34,973 nt of DNA from SZUA-217 sp964194555. GTDB taxonomy: Bacteria > Actinomycetota > Acidimicrobiia > Spongiisociales > ZC4RG35. How positions within the stretch are numbered: the first letter of the stretch is position 1; each line of letters opens with the position of its first letter. The position numbers and the translations under genes are program-made. A model generated the notes under the pieces. It was not told the origin of the DNA. It searched no databases and was given only the letters and a program-made list of their open reading frames with translations. Positions 7,847 through 15,978 of this stretch are shown piece by piece. The stretch covers positions 1 to 34,973 of the forward strand of contig CAXMMT010000052.1 in the NCBI GenBank assembly GCA_964194555.1, read 5' to 3'.

Positions 7847-8635
7847 TCAGCCGTAGTCGGGACTCCTCTTCTCCCTCATCGCCGCGAGGCCTTCCAGGGC
7901 GTCAGGGCTGTTGAACCCGAGGAACTCGTAGGCGACCGAAGCGTCGAAGATCGGATAGGCCATCCGCAGCCAGTGGTTGAGCGTGTGTTTGGTCCACCGG
8001 ATTGCCTCCTGAGCCCCTGAAGCCAACTCCGAGGCGAGAGCCTCGGTGAAAGTGTGCAATTCGTCATCTTCCACCACCCGTGCCACCAACCCGATACGCT
8101 CGGCCTCGGTTCCGTCAATCGGATGATTCGTGAGGAGGTAGTACTTGGCCTTGGCCATCCCCATCAGCAGAGGCCAGATCACAGCCGCGTGATCTCCGGC
8201 CGTCACGCCGATCTTCAAATGGCCGTCGAGTATCCGTGCCGACCTGGCAGCCACCGGAATGTCGGCAAGGAGTCCTGCCGCCAGACCTGCCCCTACCGCC
8301 GGGCCGTTGATAGCCGACACGATCGGCTTGGAGCACTCGATGATGTTTCGGACCAGCTCTCGTGTCTCCTTGAGAACACGACGATGCGTATCAGGATCGC
8401 TGGAGATATTTTCGACCATCTCGTAGTCACCACCGGCTGAGAACGCACCACCCTCGCCACGCAGCAAGACAACCCTCACATCTGGATCGGAATCGACGTC
8501 CGGCCAGATGTCGACCAACTCAGCGTGCCCCCTCTCCGTGATGGCATTGAGTTTGCCCGGGTTGTCGAGGGTCACGACGAGCACGCCATCGGGGCGTTGG
8601 TCCAGTTGCAGGAATTGATAACGACTGCGATCCAT
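7847..8635 (-). CDS. Crotonase-fold (enoyl-CoA hydratase/isomerase family) protein, atypical active site
   Basis: The 262-residue protein has the crotonase fold. The CoA-binding and oxyanion-hole stretches are present: FSAGGDYEMV (about 65-74) and INGPAVGAGLAAG (about 109-121). The two glutamates that act in classic enoyl-CoA hydratase are missing. The position in GGGCE is Ala119 (GAGLA), and the residue 20 positions later is His139 (DGHLKIG) instead of the glutamate of the PE motif. An AGDHA stretch (about 146-150) supplies an aspartate and a histidine nearby. It is therefore unlikely to be a standard hydratase; hydrolase, isomerase or decarboxylase activity is possible. It starts 30 bp after era and may be the last gene of that operon. 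Family assignment is sure; the reaction is unknown. Confidence 0.85.
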   Translation of the reverse strand: MDRSRYQFLQLDQRPDGVLVVTLDNPGKLNAITERGHAELVDIWPDVDSDPDVRVVLLRGEGGAFSAGGDYEMVENISSDPDTHRRVLKETRELVRNIIECSKPIVSAINGPAVGAGLAAGLLADIPVAARSARILDGHLKIGVTAGDHAAVIWPLLMGMAKAKYYLLTNHPIDGTEAERIGLVARVVEDDELHTFTEALASELASGAQEAIRWTKHTLNHWLRMAYPIFDASVAYEFLGFNSPDALEGLAAMREKRSPDYG

Positions 8636-8665
8636 GCCGCGACGCTAGTGGTAGTTGTCTGTTGC

Positions 8666-9562
8666 TCACGTCTTGTCGAAGCCCAATCGATCGAGAAGTT
8701 GGGGACGTCGCTGCCAATCCTTCTCGACGACGACATGCAGCATGAGGTTCACCTTGTCTCCGAGGATCGTCTCCAATTCCTCTCTCGCCTCGGTGCCCGC
8801 TTTTTGGAGCAGAGACCCGCCCTTTCCGATCACGATCCCCTTCTGGCTTTTCCTCTCGACGACGACATCGGCCTTTATGTCGATGAGACCACTCTCTCGC
8901 TGGTCCATCTCCTCGATGCGAACAGTCAGTGAATGTGGAAGTTCTTCCCTGAGACGACCGAGAAACTTCTCCCGCACGATCTCCGCGATGACAAGGCTCT
9001 CCGGCTGGTCGGTCGTCATTCCCTCGGGGTAGTACCGAGGACCTTCGGGAAGCCGACGGACCAACTCCTCCACGAGCTCGGCCACCCCGTCTCCGCGGAT
9101 CGCCGACAAGGGGTAGATGTCCTGGAAGGGCCAATTGGCCGCCTCGATCAGTTGCACCATCGTTGCCTGACGGGAGGCCTTGTCGATCTTGTTGACCCCG
9201 ACCACGACGTCGGCATCGGACTCGACCAGACGCTCGGCAATCAGTCGATCTCCTGGGCCGATGGGCATGGTGGCATCGACGAGGAACAGAACAACATCAG
9301 CGTCGGCGAGAGTTCCGTAGACCAGCGAGTTGAGCCGGGTCCCCAGCTCGGTCTTCGGTTTGTGAAGGCCCGGCGTGTCCACCAGAACGATCTGGTATTC
9401 GGGTTCGGGACCGTCCGAGTCTGTCACCACTCCCCGTATGGCGTTGCGAGTGGTTTGTGGCCGGGACGACGTGATCGCCACCTTGGATCCGACCATCGTG
9501 TTGACCAGGGTCGATTTGCCAACGTTGGGGCGCCCGACGACTACCACGAATCCCGACTTCAC
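8666..9562 (-). CDS. era: GTPase Era
   Basis: Era is an essential GTPase that binds 16S rRNA near its 3' end and helps mature the 30S subunit. The 298-residue protein has G1 GRPNVGKST (10-18), a G2-like region with PQTTRN, G3 DTPG (62-65), G4 NKID (124-127) and a G5 SA (in PLSAIRGDG). The C-terminal KH domain has the RNA-binding loop VIGKGGSLLQKAG. The start is GTG at 9562, whose GTGA overlaps the stop of the upstream CNNM/CBS gene. The neighbours ybeY (rRNA processing) and phoH share ribosome-related roles, and their clustering with era is common in bacteria. Confidence 0.97.
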   Translation of the reverse strand: MKSGFVVVVGRPNVGKSTLVNTMVGSKVAITSSRPQTTRNAIRGVVTDSDGPEPEYQIVLVDTPGLHKPKTELGTRLNSLVYGTLADADVVLFLVDATMPIGPGDRLIAERLVESDADVVVGVNKIDKASRQATMVQLIEAANWPFQDIYPLSAIRGDGVAELVEELVRRLPEGPRYYPEGMTTDQPESLVIAEIVREKFLGRLREELPHSLTVRIEEMDQRESGLIDIKADVVVERKSQKGIVIGKGGSLLQKAGTEAREELETILGDKVNLMLHVVVEKDWQRRPQLLDRLGFDKT

Positions 9563-10743
9563 ACAGCCTCGATCCGGCCTGCCAGCCGCACGTTCACTTC
9601 AGCGACCCGCCGGCCTTGCATCCGGCTGACCCGCATGATGAGCTGTTCGTGAGTGAACACCTCGCCCTCCTCGGGAATCCTCTCGGCGAGGCCAAGAACC
9701 AAACCACCAACGGTATCCCACTCCTCATCTGGCAAATCGACCCCGGTAGCCTTGACGAGATCGTCCACCGACAAACGGGCATCGACATCCCAGCCTTCCC
9801 TGGTGCGTGAAATCAGACTCTCTTCGAGGTCGGTCTCGTCGGCGATCTCACCAACCAGCTCTTCGAGCAGATCCTCAATGGTTACCAAACCAGCAACATC
9901 GCCGTACTCGTCAACAACAATCACCTGATGGGTGTGGCTCTCCTGCATCTCGGCCAGCAAAGACGCCGCATGCTTGGTTTCCGGCACGAACTCAACCGGC
10001 CTCATCACCTCTGAGACTGCCCGCGGGCTAGTCTCGTCAGTCAGCATCGAGAGGAGATCCTTCACGATCACCTGTCCAACGACATCACCGTTGGATGTGA
10101 CCGGAAACCTCGAGTAACCCTCCTCGGTAGAAAGCTCGATCAGCCTCTCGATCGGAGCCGCAATCTGCACGGTGACCATGTCAGGTCGTGGCGTCATCAC
10201 CTCTCTCACGATTGTTTCGGTGAACTCGAGAACTGAGTCGATCAGCTCGCGCTCATGCTCGTCGGCCTGGTCTTCGACCCTGTCGTCATCACCATCGTCC
10301 CCACGCTCGGGGTCGGGAAGAAGGTCGTTGGCCCATCCCCCAAGCCCGACCGAGATCCTCAAGAGCCTCGCCGAACGATAGGCGACACGATGTGGCCTCA
10401 GCCTTCCGAGACGACGCGGAACCAGGTCACCGACAAGGAGCGCGGTGCCCCCGACACCCAGGGCGTAGAGCAGGGCTGCCTCGAAGGATCGACCAGAAGC
10501 CACGACTGCCGTTGCCAGCACCGACCCGAGAATCAGCAGGGCCGAGGCCGCAACCCCGACCGCCGGCGAGATCACCTCACGCTCGTCGAGCATGTCGGCG
10601 ACAGCCTCCGCTCCTTTGATGCCATTCGACGCGTCCCGCAAAGCATCAGCTCTCGGCACTCTCGTCACCGCAGTTCCGGCAGCTCTGATCCAGAACGCAA
10701 GCAAGAGGAGAACCACGGCCACAAAAAGGACGGCAACAGTCAT
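9559..10743 (-). CDS. CNNM/CBS-domain membrane protein (hemolysin C / CorC family)
   Basis: The 394-residue protein has an N-terminal CNNM-type membrane domain (about 1-140). Hydrophobic segments include the start TVAVLFVAVVLLLLAF and a later AALLYALGVGGTALLVGDLVPRR. A highly acidic, probably flexible spacer (DPERGDDGDDDRVEDQADEHE) follows. Then come two CBS domains (about 190-310), with the family's REVMTPRPDMVTV and EYGDVAGLVTIEDLLEE. The C-terminal CorC/HlyC domain is about 315-390 (WDTVGGLVLG). Members are linked to magnesium or other divalent-cation transport and bind adenine nucleotides through CBS. The membrane part is less well conserved than usual, so transport function is uncertain. 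Its ATG overlaps the ybeY TGA. Confidence 0.88.
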   Translation of the reverse strand: MTVAVLFVAVVLLLLAFWIRAAGTAVTRVPRADALRDASNGIKGAEAVADMLDEREVISPAVGVAASALLILGSVLATAVVASGRSFEAALLYALGVGGTALLVGDLVPRRLGRLRPHRVAYRSARLLRISVGLGGWANDLLPDPERGDDGDDDRVEDQADEHERELIDSVLEFTETIVREVMTPRPDMVTVQIAAPIERLIELSTEEGYSRFPVTSNGDVVGQVIVKDLLSMLTDETSPRAVSEVMRPVEFVPETKHAASLLAEMQESHTHQVIVVDEYGDVAGLVTIEDLLEELVGEIADETDLEESLISRTREGWDVDARLSVDDLVKATGVDLPDEEWDTVGGLVLGLAERIPEEGEVFTHEQLIMRVSRMQGRRVAEVNVRLAGRIEAV

Positions 10744-11204
10744 CGTCCTGCCTTCCCGACCCTGGCAAGGAGGTCTCGCTCCCTTTGCTCCATTCGCTCG
10801 GCGTCCTCGTCGACGAGGTGGTCGTAGCCGATGAGGTGAAGGACACCGTGAGTCACCATCAGCGCCATCTCGTCCTCAAAGCCAACACCGTTCTCGGTCG
10901 CCTGTCTGCGGATATAGGCGGGCGCCACAATCACGTCACCGACCATCAGCGGCGGGCCGTGAGGATCATGCTCAGGGACCACCCCGGGCAGCAAGTCCTC
11001 GACCGGAAACGCCAGGACGTCGGTGGGTCCCGACCGGTTCAGGAACCGCTCGTTGTATTCCGACATCTCCTCATCGTCGATGAGAAGGATGGTCAATTCG
11101 GTGTCCTCTGGGTACCCCTCTTCGGAAAGAACCATCTCGGCCAGGCTACGCAGGTCGGAGAGCCCGATTTGCACAGACTGCTCATCGGCCAGGAACACAC
11201 TCAT
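10740..11204 (-). CDS. ybeY: Endoribonuclease YbeY (rRNA maturation factor)
   Basis: YbeY is a zinc-dependent endoribonuclease needed for 16S rRNA 3'-end maturation and ribosome quality control. The 154-residue protein has the family metal site HGVLHLIGYDH (about 119-129), with three histidines, and the upstream landmarks NRSGPTDVLAFP and GDVIVAP. Length is normal. The ATG at 11204 follows GGGAG at good spacing. Its stop overlaps the start of the CNNM gene. It stands 85 bp after the pgpH-like gene, the widest gap in this operon. Confidence 0.95.
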   Translation of the reverse strand: MSVFLADEQSVQIGLSDLRSLAEMVLSEEGYPEDTELTILLIDDEEMSEYNERFLNRSGPTDVLAFPVEDLLPGVVPEHDPHGPPLMVGDVIVAPAYIRRQATENGVGFEDEMALMVTHGVLHLIGYDHLVDEDAERMEQRERDLLARVGKAGR

Positions 11205-11275
11205 CGATTCTCCCTGTGCTCGAGAGCGTGAGCAACAGATGCGCTGGGGGGTACCAGAAGTCTGTTTCTACACGG

Positions 11276-11288
11276 GGACGGTTCGTCC
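11276..11288 (-). terminator. Small hairpin just after the pgpH-like stop
   Basis: GGACG-AAC-CGTCC on the minus strand is a perfect 5-bp stem with a 3-nt loop, starting two bases after the stop codon at 11290. There is no T-tract. It could be a weak terminator or an mRNA-stabilising hairpin between the pgpH-like gene and ybeY. It may also be chance. Confidence 0.25.
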
Positions 11289-11289
11289 A

Positions 11290-13806
11290 TCAGTTGCCGG
11301 GGAAATTCGGATAGGCGATGCGTTGATGGTAGTGACCGACCAGTGACTCCAGGAAGGCTGCCCGGATCTTGGTCAGCTCTCCCAGGGTCAGCGGGGATTC
11401 GGACAGTTGCCCATCTTCGAACTTCTCGTCCATCACCCGGTTGACAACCTTTTCGATGGCGTCGGGTGTGGGCTCCTCGGTCTGGAACACTGCCCGGCAG
11501 GCAGCCTCCAATGAATCGGCCACCATCAGAATCGCCGTCTCCGCCGTGCGGGGCTTGTGCCCGATGTGACGGAAGTCGTCCACATCGACGTCCTCACCGG
11601 TCTGTTCACGGGCCTTCTCGTAGAAGAAGCGCATAACGCCATCGGCGTGGTGGCTGACTATCCCCTGAGTGACGTCCGTCGGGATCTTGAACTGACGCGC
11701 CAGGGCGACACCGGCCGTCACATGACTCCTGATGATCTTGGCCGACTCACGCGGATCGAGTTCGTCGTGTGGGTTGGGAATCCCAAACTGGTTCTCTATG
11801 AAGTAGGTGGGGTTCTCGGTCTTGCCGAGGTCGTGGTAGTAGGCCATCGCCCTCGCCAACAGGGGGTTCGCTCCGATCTCTCTGGCCGCGGCATCTGCCA
11901 GCGTTCCCACCATCAGCGAGTGGTTGAAGGTGCCGAAGGCTTCCTCCTGAAGAAGTTGCAGAGCCTTGTGGTTGCGGTCCGTCAGGTCGAGGAGACTGAG
12001 CGTGGTGGTGATGTCGAACGCCGACTCGAAGAATTGAAGTGCCGCAAGACCAACCAGCGAGGCAACCACCGAGACCCCGAACGCCCATGCCACCGAAATG
12101 CCGACGGTCTCGAGAAGTAGGTCATTCGGCCCAACATGGAAAAACCACGATGTCGACGCTGCAATCCCGGCAGCGACCAGCGACGAGAGCACTACTGCAT
12201 TGCGGAAGGCTCCCCGGGTACTGACCGAGCTCACGAAGGGAATGGGAGCAAGCGCGGCGAGGACGGCGTAGACGGTGATACCGACGTCCAAGGTCCCCAC
12301 GGCCGTCAGCACACCGACAGAGAGCGCCATCAGCACCGCTATCCGCTGATCGAAGAGGATTGCCGTCACGAAACCGAATGCCACGGCGGGTAGGACGTAC
12401 CAACTAGTCGCTTCCTGGATCACGACGGTGCCACGGACAGCCGCTCCAGCAAGGAGAATCAAGATTCCAAAAAGCGCCACCATTCGAGGGCGCGCCCAGA
12501 ACTCGAGCCGGAATCTCGCCAAATAGAGCCCCAGAAGTGCAACGAGGACCGCGATAACCGCCAGCATTGCCATTGACGCCTGCTCCGTGGTTGCCAACGT
12601 GGTCGTGGCGTTGATTGCGTCAATGTCGAGTTGGGCCATCAATACGCCTTCGGCGATGATTGTCTGACCCTCGATATAGGTGACTGTCACCTCCGGCACA
12701 TCTGCAGCGGCCTCGTCTTGCTTTTCTGCCGTCCGCTCCTGGTTGATCAGATAGTTGGCCTGGAGAAATGTGGCGACGATCTCGCCCGCAGCCTCCCCAC
12801 CGGGAACATCCTGACCGGTGTCGACGTGGAAAACGAGGGGCGGACTGGTTCTCTGGCGAGCCTTGGCCTCCTGTAGCTGGTCTGGTTCGATACGGCGGCC
12901 AAACTCCTCGAGAACTCGCTGCAGCGAGGCCTGGCGAACCGTGGGCAGATGAAGCGGCTCGCCGAGCCCAGATCGGACAACGTCATCGGAAGCGGTGGCC
13001 GCCAGATAGCTGATGGTCGGTCCCGGCAGGGGGTACTGGGCTGCCAGAGCAGTCTCGATGTCGACAAGGGGACGGAGACTCGCCTCGAAGCCGATGTCCC
13101 CGGCAACACACTCTGCCCCTGCCTCACATAGGATCAACTGAGTCAGGTTGTCGGTGTCGACGACCCAGCCGTGAGGAATCTCGGGATCGGAGTCGTCCAC
13201 GCTGATGACTACCGCCCCAGTGGTGATTTCCACGCTCCAAACTCCTCCGCTACCTGTGGTCACCGTCGAAATATCCCCTTCCGTTGTGATCTCAACAGTG
13301 ACCCGCTCGAGTCCTTGATCGACCCGGTCGCCCTCGGCGTCGGGCCTGAACTCACCGTCGCCGTCCACGTCGAGGAACACGACACCGACAATGGTGGAGG
13401 GCGCTGCCAGGAGGGTGGTCGTTGTGGAGGCATCTGGGGGCCCCGTTGTCGATGTCGTTGTCGCCGGAAGCTCAGGGATGGAGGTTGGCGGGAGGGTAGG
13501 TGCATCATCGATTACCAGGGCTTCCACATCGTCAAAGACTGCATTTACCGAATCGTTGACCGAACTTTCGACCTCGGAGTCCGGCTCACGGATGGGCTCC
13601 ACAGCATCCCTTGCCGCCCCCTCTCTCCGCGCGGTCTCCTCCGAGTCGACAACATCCTCCGATTTCTCAGCCGTGAAGGTCTTAGGGGCGGGTTGGCCGA
13701 CCATCAACTCCGCTTCGGCGGAGGAGATCCCGATCGAAAGCACACCCCAGGTCGCCACGACGGTGGCGAGAAAAAGAGCGATCCGCACGACAGTTGGCCG
13801 GCCCAT
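11290..13806 (-). CDS. PgpH-type 7TM-HD phosphodiesterase with inserted SdrD-B-like domain
   Basis: The roughly 838-residue protein has the 7TMR-HD architecture of PgpH, which degrades the second messenger cyclic di-AMP in Firmicutes. A signal-anchor helix (about 6-26) leads to an outer domain. About seven membrane helices follow (about 412-600). The cytoplasmic HD domain (about 625-800) has FNHSLMVG, YYHDLGK and later SHHADG and MVADSLEAA metal ligands. The outer domain is interrupted by a Pro/Thr/Ser-rich linker (about 104-138). After the linker comes a domain (about 139-242) whose GVVFLDVDGDGEF and GLERVTVEI resemble SdrD-B/Cna-B-like repeats. ATG at 13806 is preferred (GAGGAG five bases upstream); the adjacent GTG at 13809 overlaps the phoH stop. 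Cyclic di-AMP specificity is inferred from family. Confidence 0.88.
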   Translation of the reverse strand: MGRPTVVRIALFLATVVATWGVLSIGISSAEAELMVGQPAPKTFTAEKSEDVVDSEETARREGAARDAVEPIREPDSEVESSVNDSVNAVFDDVEALVIDDAPTLPPTSIPELPATTTSTTGPPDASTTTTLLAAPSTIVGVVFLDVDGDGEFRPDAEGDRVDQGLERVTVEITTEGDISTVTTGSGGVWSVEITTGAVVISVDDSDPEIPHGWVVDTDNLTQLILCEAGAECVAGDIGFEASLRPLVDIETALAAQYPLPGPTISYLAATASDDVVRSGLGEPLHLPTVRQASLQRVLEEFGRRIEPDQLQEAKARQRTSPPLVFHVDTGQDVPGGEAAGEIVATFLQANYLINQERTAEKQDEAAADVPEVTVTYIEGQTIIAEGVLMAQLDIDAINATTTLATTEQASMAMLAVIAVLVALLGLYLARFRLEFWARPRMVALFGILILLAGAAVRGTVVIQEATSWYVLPAVAFGFVTAILFDQRIAVLMALSVGVLTAVGTLDVGITVYAVLAALAPIPFVSSVSTRGAFRNAVVLSSLVAAGIAASTSWFFHVGPNDLLLETVGISVAWAFGVSVVASLVGLAALQFFESAFDITTTLSLLDLTDRNHKALQLLQEEAFGTFNHSLMVGTLADAAAREIGANPLLARAMAYYHDLGKTENPTYFIENQFGIPNPHDELDPRESAKIIRSHVTAGVALARQFKIPTDVTQGIVSHHADGVMRFFYEKAREQTGEDVDVDDFRHIGHKPRTAETAILMVADSLEAACRAVFQTEEPTPDAIEKVVNRVMDEKFEDGQLSESPLTLGELTKIRAAFLESLVGHYHQRIAYPNFPGN

Positions 13807-14774
13807 CACCGCTCCTCGGCCTCAAATCTTTGGTAGGCCTCCACGATCGACGCCACAATCCGGTGACGGACCACGTCGCGAGCACCCAGCTCGACAAAGG
13901 AGACACCTGGGATCCCGGTGAGGATGCTGCGGACGACCCGGAGCCCGGAGTGACGCCCCGTCGGCAGGTCCGTCTGAGAAACATCGCCGGTGATGATCAT
14001 CTTCGAATTGAAACCGAGACGGGTCAGAAACATCTTCATTTGCTCCGGCGTGGTGTTCTGCGCCTCATCGAGGATCACACACGCATCGTTGAGTGTCCTT
14101 CCACGCATATAAGCGAGCGGAGCTATCTCGATAGTTCCCCGCTCTATGAGCGAAGCAGTCTCTTCGGGGCCGAGCATGTCCCACAACGCGTCGTAAAGGG
14201 GACGGAGATACGGGTCGATCTTGGCAGACACGTCTCCGGGGAGAAACCCGAGCCGCTCCCCCGCCTCGACCGCCGGTCGGGTGAGGACGATGCGTCTGAC
14301 TACTCCGTTGAGCAGACTGTCCACGGCGGCGGCCATGGCCAGATATGTCTTGCCGGTGCCAGCCGGGCCGATTCCGAATGTCAGAGTGTTTTCTCTGATG
14401 GTCTCAATGTATTTCTGCTGGCCGTGAGTCTTTGGCCGGATCATTCGTCCCCGACCCACCGGAATCCCGTCGCTCAGAACTCCGGAAGGACTGGGGACCT
14501 CGTCTCGCACCATCTTCACGACTTCGATGACCCGGCCCTCATCCAGGGCGTGGCCTTCCTGGACCAGGATCAGCAGCTCATCAAGGACCGTTCGAGCTTT
14601 CTCGACGTCCTCTTCGGAACCCCTCAAGACGACCTCATCCCCACGCGCGACAAACCGGACCTCAGGAAAGAGAGACTCGACCTGGCGGAGATGCCGATCG
14701 GACTCACCTATGAGATCCAGCATCAAGTGATGGCTGGGGACACGCAGACGCGTTTCGCTCTGGTCAGTGGACAA
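13804..14774 (-). CDS. PhoH-family ATPase (PhoH-like/YbeZ)
   Basis: A P-loop ATPase of about 322 residues, related to superfamily 1 helicases. Members next to ybeY are thought to act with it in RNA processing. The N-terminal part resembles a KH-like RNA-binding region (DEVVLRGSEEDVEKAR). The Walker A motif is GIGPAGTGKTYLA (about 134-146) and Walker B is ACVILDEAQN, followed by TPEQMKMFLTRLG and MIITGDVSQTDLP. The likely start is TTG at 14774; a perfect hairpin ends six bases upstream of it. GTG or ATG codons further inside are alternatives, because no strong Shine-Dalgarno sequence is visible. The stop falls at 13806-13808, overlapping the start of the pgpH-like gene (the listed lower bound includes that overlap). 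The BldD-like gene ends 57 bp upstream. Confidence 0.93.
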
Positions 14775-14780
14775 GGTGAT

Positions 14781-14812
14781 GACGCCATCGTTTAGGCGTC
14801 AGGAGCATTTTA
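14781..14812 (-). promoter_or_regulatory. Leader of phoH: candidate -10 and start-proximal hairpin
   Basis: On the minus strand TAAAAT (14812-14807) within GATAAAAT is a good -10 candidate. No clear -35 is seen. Downstream, GACGCC-TAAACGAT-GGCGTC (14800-14781) is a perfect 6-bp stem with an 8-nt loop. It ends six bases before the TTG start of phoH, covering the place where a Shine-Dalgarno sequence should lie. The hairpin could tune initiation or be a decayed terminator of the upstream regulator gene. Confidence 0.35.
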
Positions 14813-14831
14813 TCGGCTTTTTGATATTCAG

Positions 14832-15251
14832 CTAGTGGGGTGTTTCAGAAGTAGCAACTGTCTTCACCGTTTGGGAAAGTGCGCCAAGTATCGCCTGGTC
14901 TCCTCTGCGTATCTCGGAGTGACTCGGGTCCTTGCGCAGCAACTGGATCGCCGCGAGGTATCTCTCCACCAGGTCGCCTGAATGGGCAGCTCCCAACGCA
15001 TCCAGGTCGATCACCAGATCGCCGTCGGACGGAACCACCGGAAGAAGGTCTGATGCGGCGATTCCGTAGATCTCGGCCAGACGCACGAACCGTTGTACCG
15101 AGATAGCACGCTCTCCACGCTCGTAGGCTCCAACAACGGACGCCTTGAATTCGCCATTGGTGTTGGACTCGACCACACCAAGCGACCATGCTCGCTGCCG
15201 CCTGGCGGCGCGGAGTTTCTGACCCAGTGATACGTTGAACTTGTCGATCAA
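14832..15251 (-). CDS. BldD-like XRE-family transcriptional regulator
   Basis: The approximately 139-residue protein has an N-terminal helix-turn-helix (LGQKLRAARRQRAWSL, then ASVVGAYERGERAISVQRF and LAEIYGIAASDLLP). This lines up closely with Streptomyces BldD, the c-di-GMP-controlled master regulator of development. Its C-terminal half (VIDLDALG...VERYLAAIQLLRKD) also resembles BldD. In BldD the c-di-GMP signature is RxD-x8-RxxD; here I see RKD, six residues, then RRGD, a spacing two shorter. I prefer TTG at 15251, with GGGAGG about six bases upstream, over ATG at 15281, which overlaps the candidate -10. A symmetric site upstream suggests self-regulation. Its targets are unknown; phoH lies 57 bp downstream. 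Confidence 0.85.
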   Translation of the reverse strand: MIDKFNVSLGQKLRAARRQRAWSLGVVESNTNGEFKASVVGAYERGERAISVQRFVRLAEIYGIAASDLLPVVPSDGDLVIDLDALGAAHSGDLVERYLAAIQLLRKDPSHSEIRRGDQAILGALSQTVKTVATSETPH

Positions 15252-15279
15252 GGATGGCCCTCCCAAGAGCCCGGCCCAC

Positions 15280-15312
15280 ATCCTATCCGCCAGTTTGTGA
15301 TCTTGCCATCAC
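15280..15312 (-). promoter_or_regulatory. Candidate promoter and operator of the BldD-like gene
   Basis: TAGGAT (15285-15280, minus strand) fits a -10 element and would give a short leader carrying GGGAGG before the TTG start. GTGAT-N6-ATCAC (15297-15312) is a perfect inverted repeat covering the expected -35 position, as a repressor site would. No recognisable -35 hexamer is present. Binding by the BldD-like protein itself is inference. Confidence 0.35.
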
Positions 15313-15339
15313 CGACGGTTTCGCGTGCTGACCACTCGA

Positions 15340-15978
15340 TCAGGACATTAGCCTCGCGGCTGCGACGACGGCCGCCGATTCGACCCTGAGAGTGGTTGGT
15401 CCAAGATCCCAATGGACAACCCCTGAAGACAATTCTTCGTCGGAGAAACCCCCTTCAGGGCCGATGACCACAGTTCGCGCCTGAGGCGGGTCGGTATCTC
15501 CCCCCTGATGACATATCACCACCGGCCTGGCCAGATCACTCCAACCGACGAGGTCAGAGCTGGTTTCCATCAGCCACACGCCCCGAGATTGCTCAACGGC
15601 CGACAGAACCCACGAGAACACCTTGGCGCCTGAAGCAACACGGTTCTTGCCACGTGTCGTCTTGAGCCACTGCAATCTGGCGACTCCCAACTCAGCCAGT
15701 TTCTCGACGAGGAACCGCTGGCGGTCCTTGTTGGACGGAGGCGCAGAGGCGACCTCCAACTCGGAACTCCGCGGCACCTCCTGCTCATCACCACGGACGA
15801 CGGCACGATCACCGAGAGTCCCCTTACCGAGATGGCCCAACCCATCGGTGTATGAGATCCGATCACCCCGATTCAGCCTGAGGACCTTCGTCAGATGCTT
15901 CCATTGCACGATGGAGAGGTTGAGAGAATCTCCATTCCAAGGGGCACCGACGACGACATGAGGCACCTGCTTCGTCAA
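15340..15978 (-). CDS. rsmE: 16S rRNA (uracil-1498-N3)-methyltransferase RsmE
   Basis: RsmE methylates U1498 of 16S rRNA in the 30S subunit using S-adenosylmethionine. The 212-residue protein is slightly shorter than the usual 235-250. It has the N-terminal PUA-like part (LSIVQWKHLTKVLRLNRGDRI), the middle KLAELGVARLQWL...TTRGKNR, and the SPOUT knot VVIGPEGGFSDEEL with LGPTTLRVESAAVVAAARL. The start TTG at 15978 overlaps the dnaJ stop as TTGA; a GTG four codons later is possible. A position after dnaJ is usual in Actinobacteria. The frame closes cleanly at 15340. Confidence 0.93.
   Translation of the reverse strand: MTKQVPHVVVGAPWNGDSLNLSIVQWKHLTKVLRLNRGDRISYTDGLGHLGKGTLGDRAVVRGDEQEVPRSSELEVASAPPSNKDRQRFLVEKLAELGVARLQWLKTTRGKNRVASGAKVFSWVLSAVEQSRGVWLMETSSDLVGWSDLARPVVICHQGGDTDPPQARTVVIGPEGGFSDEELSSGVVHWDLGPTTLRVESAAVVAAARLMS

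Noticed and set aside
13396..13503. Tandem DNA repeat in the pgpH-like gene
   Set aside because: The Pro/Thr/Ser-rich linker is low-complexity protein sequence with varied codons, not a DNA repeat array.
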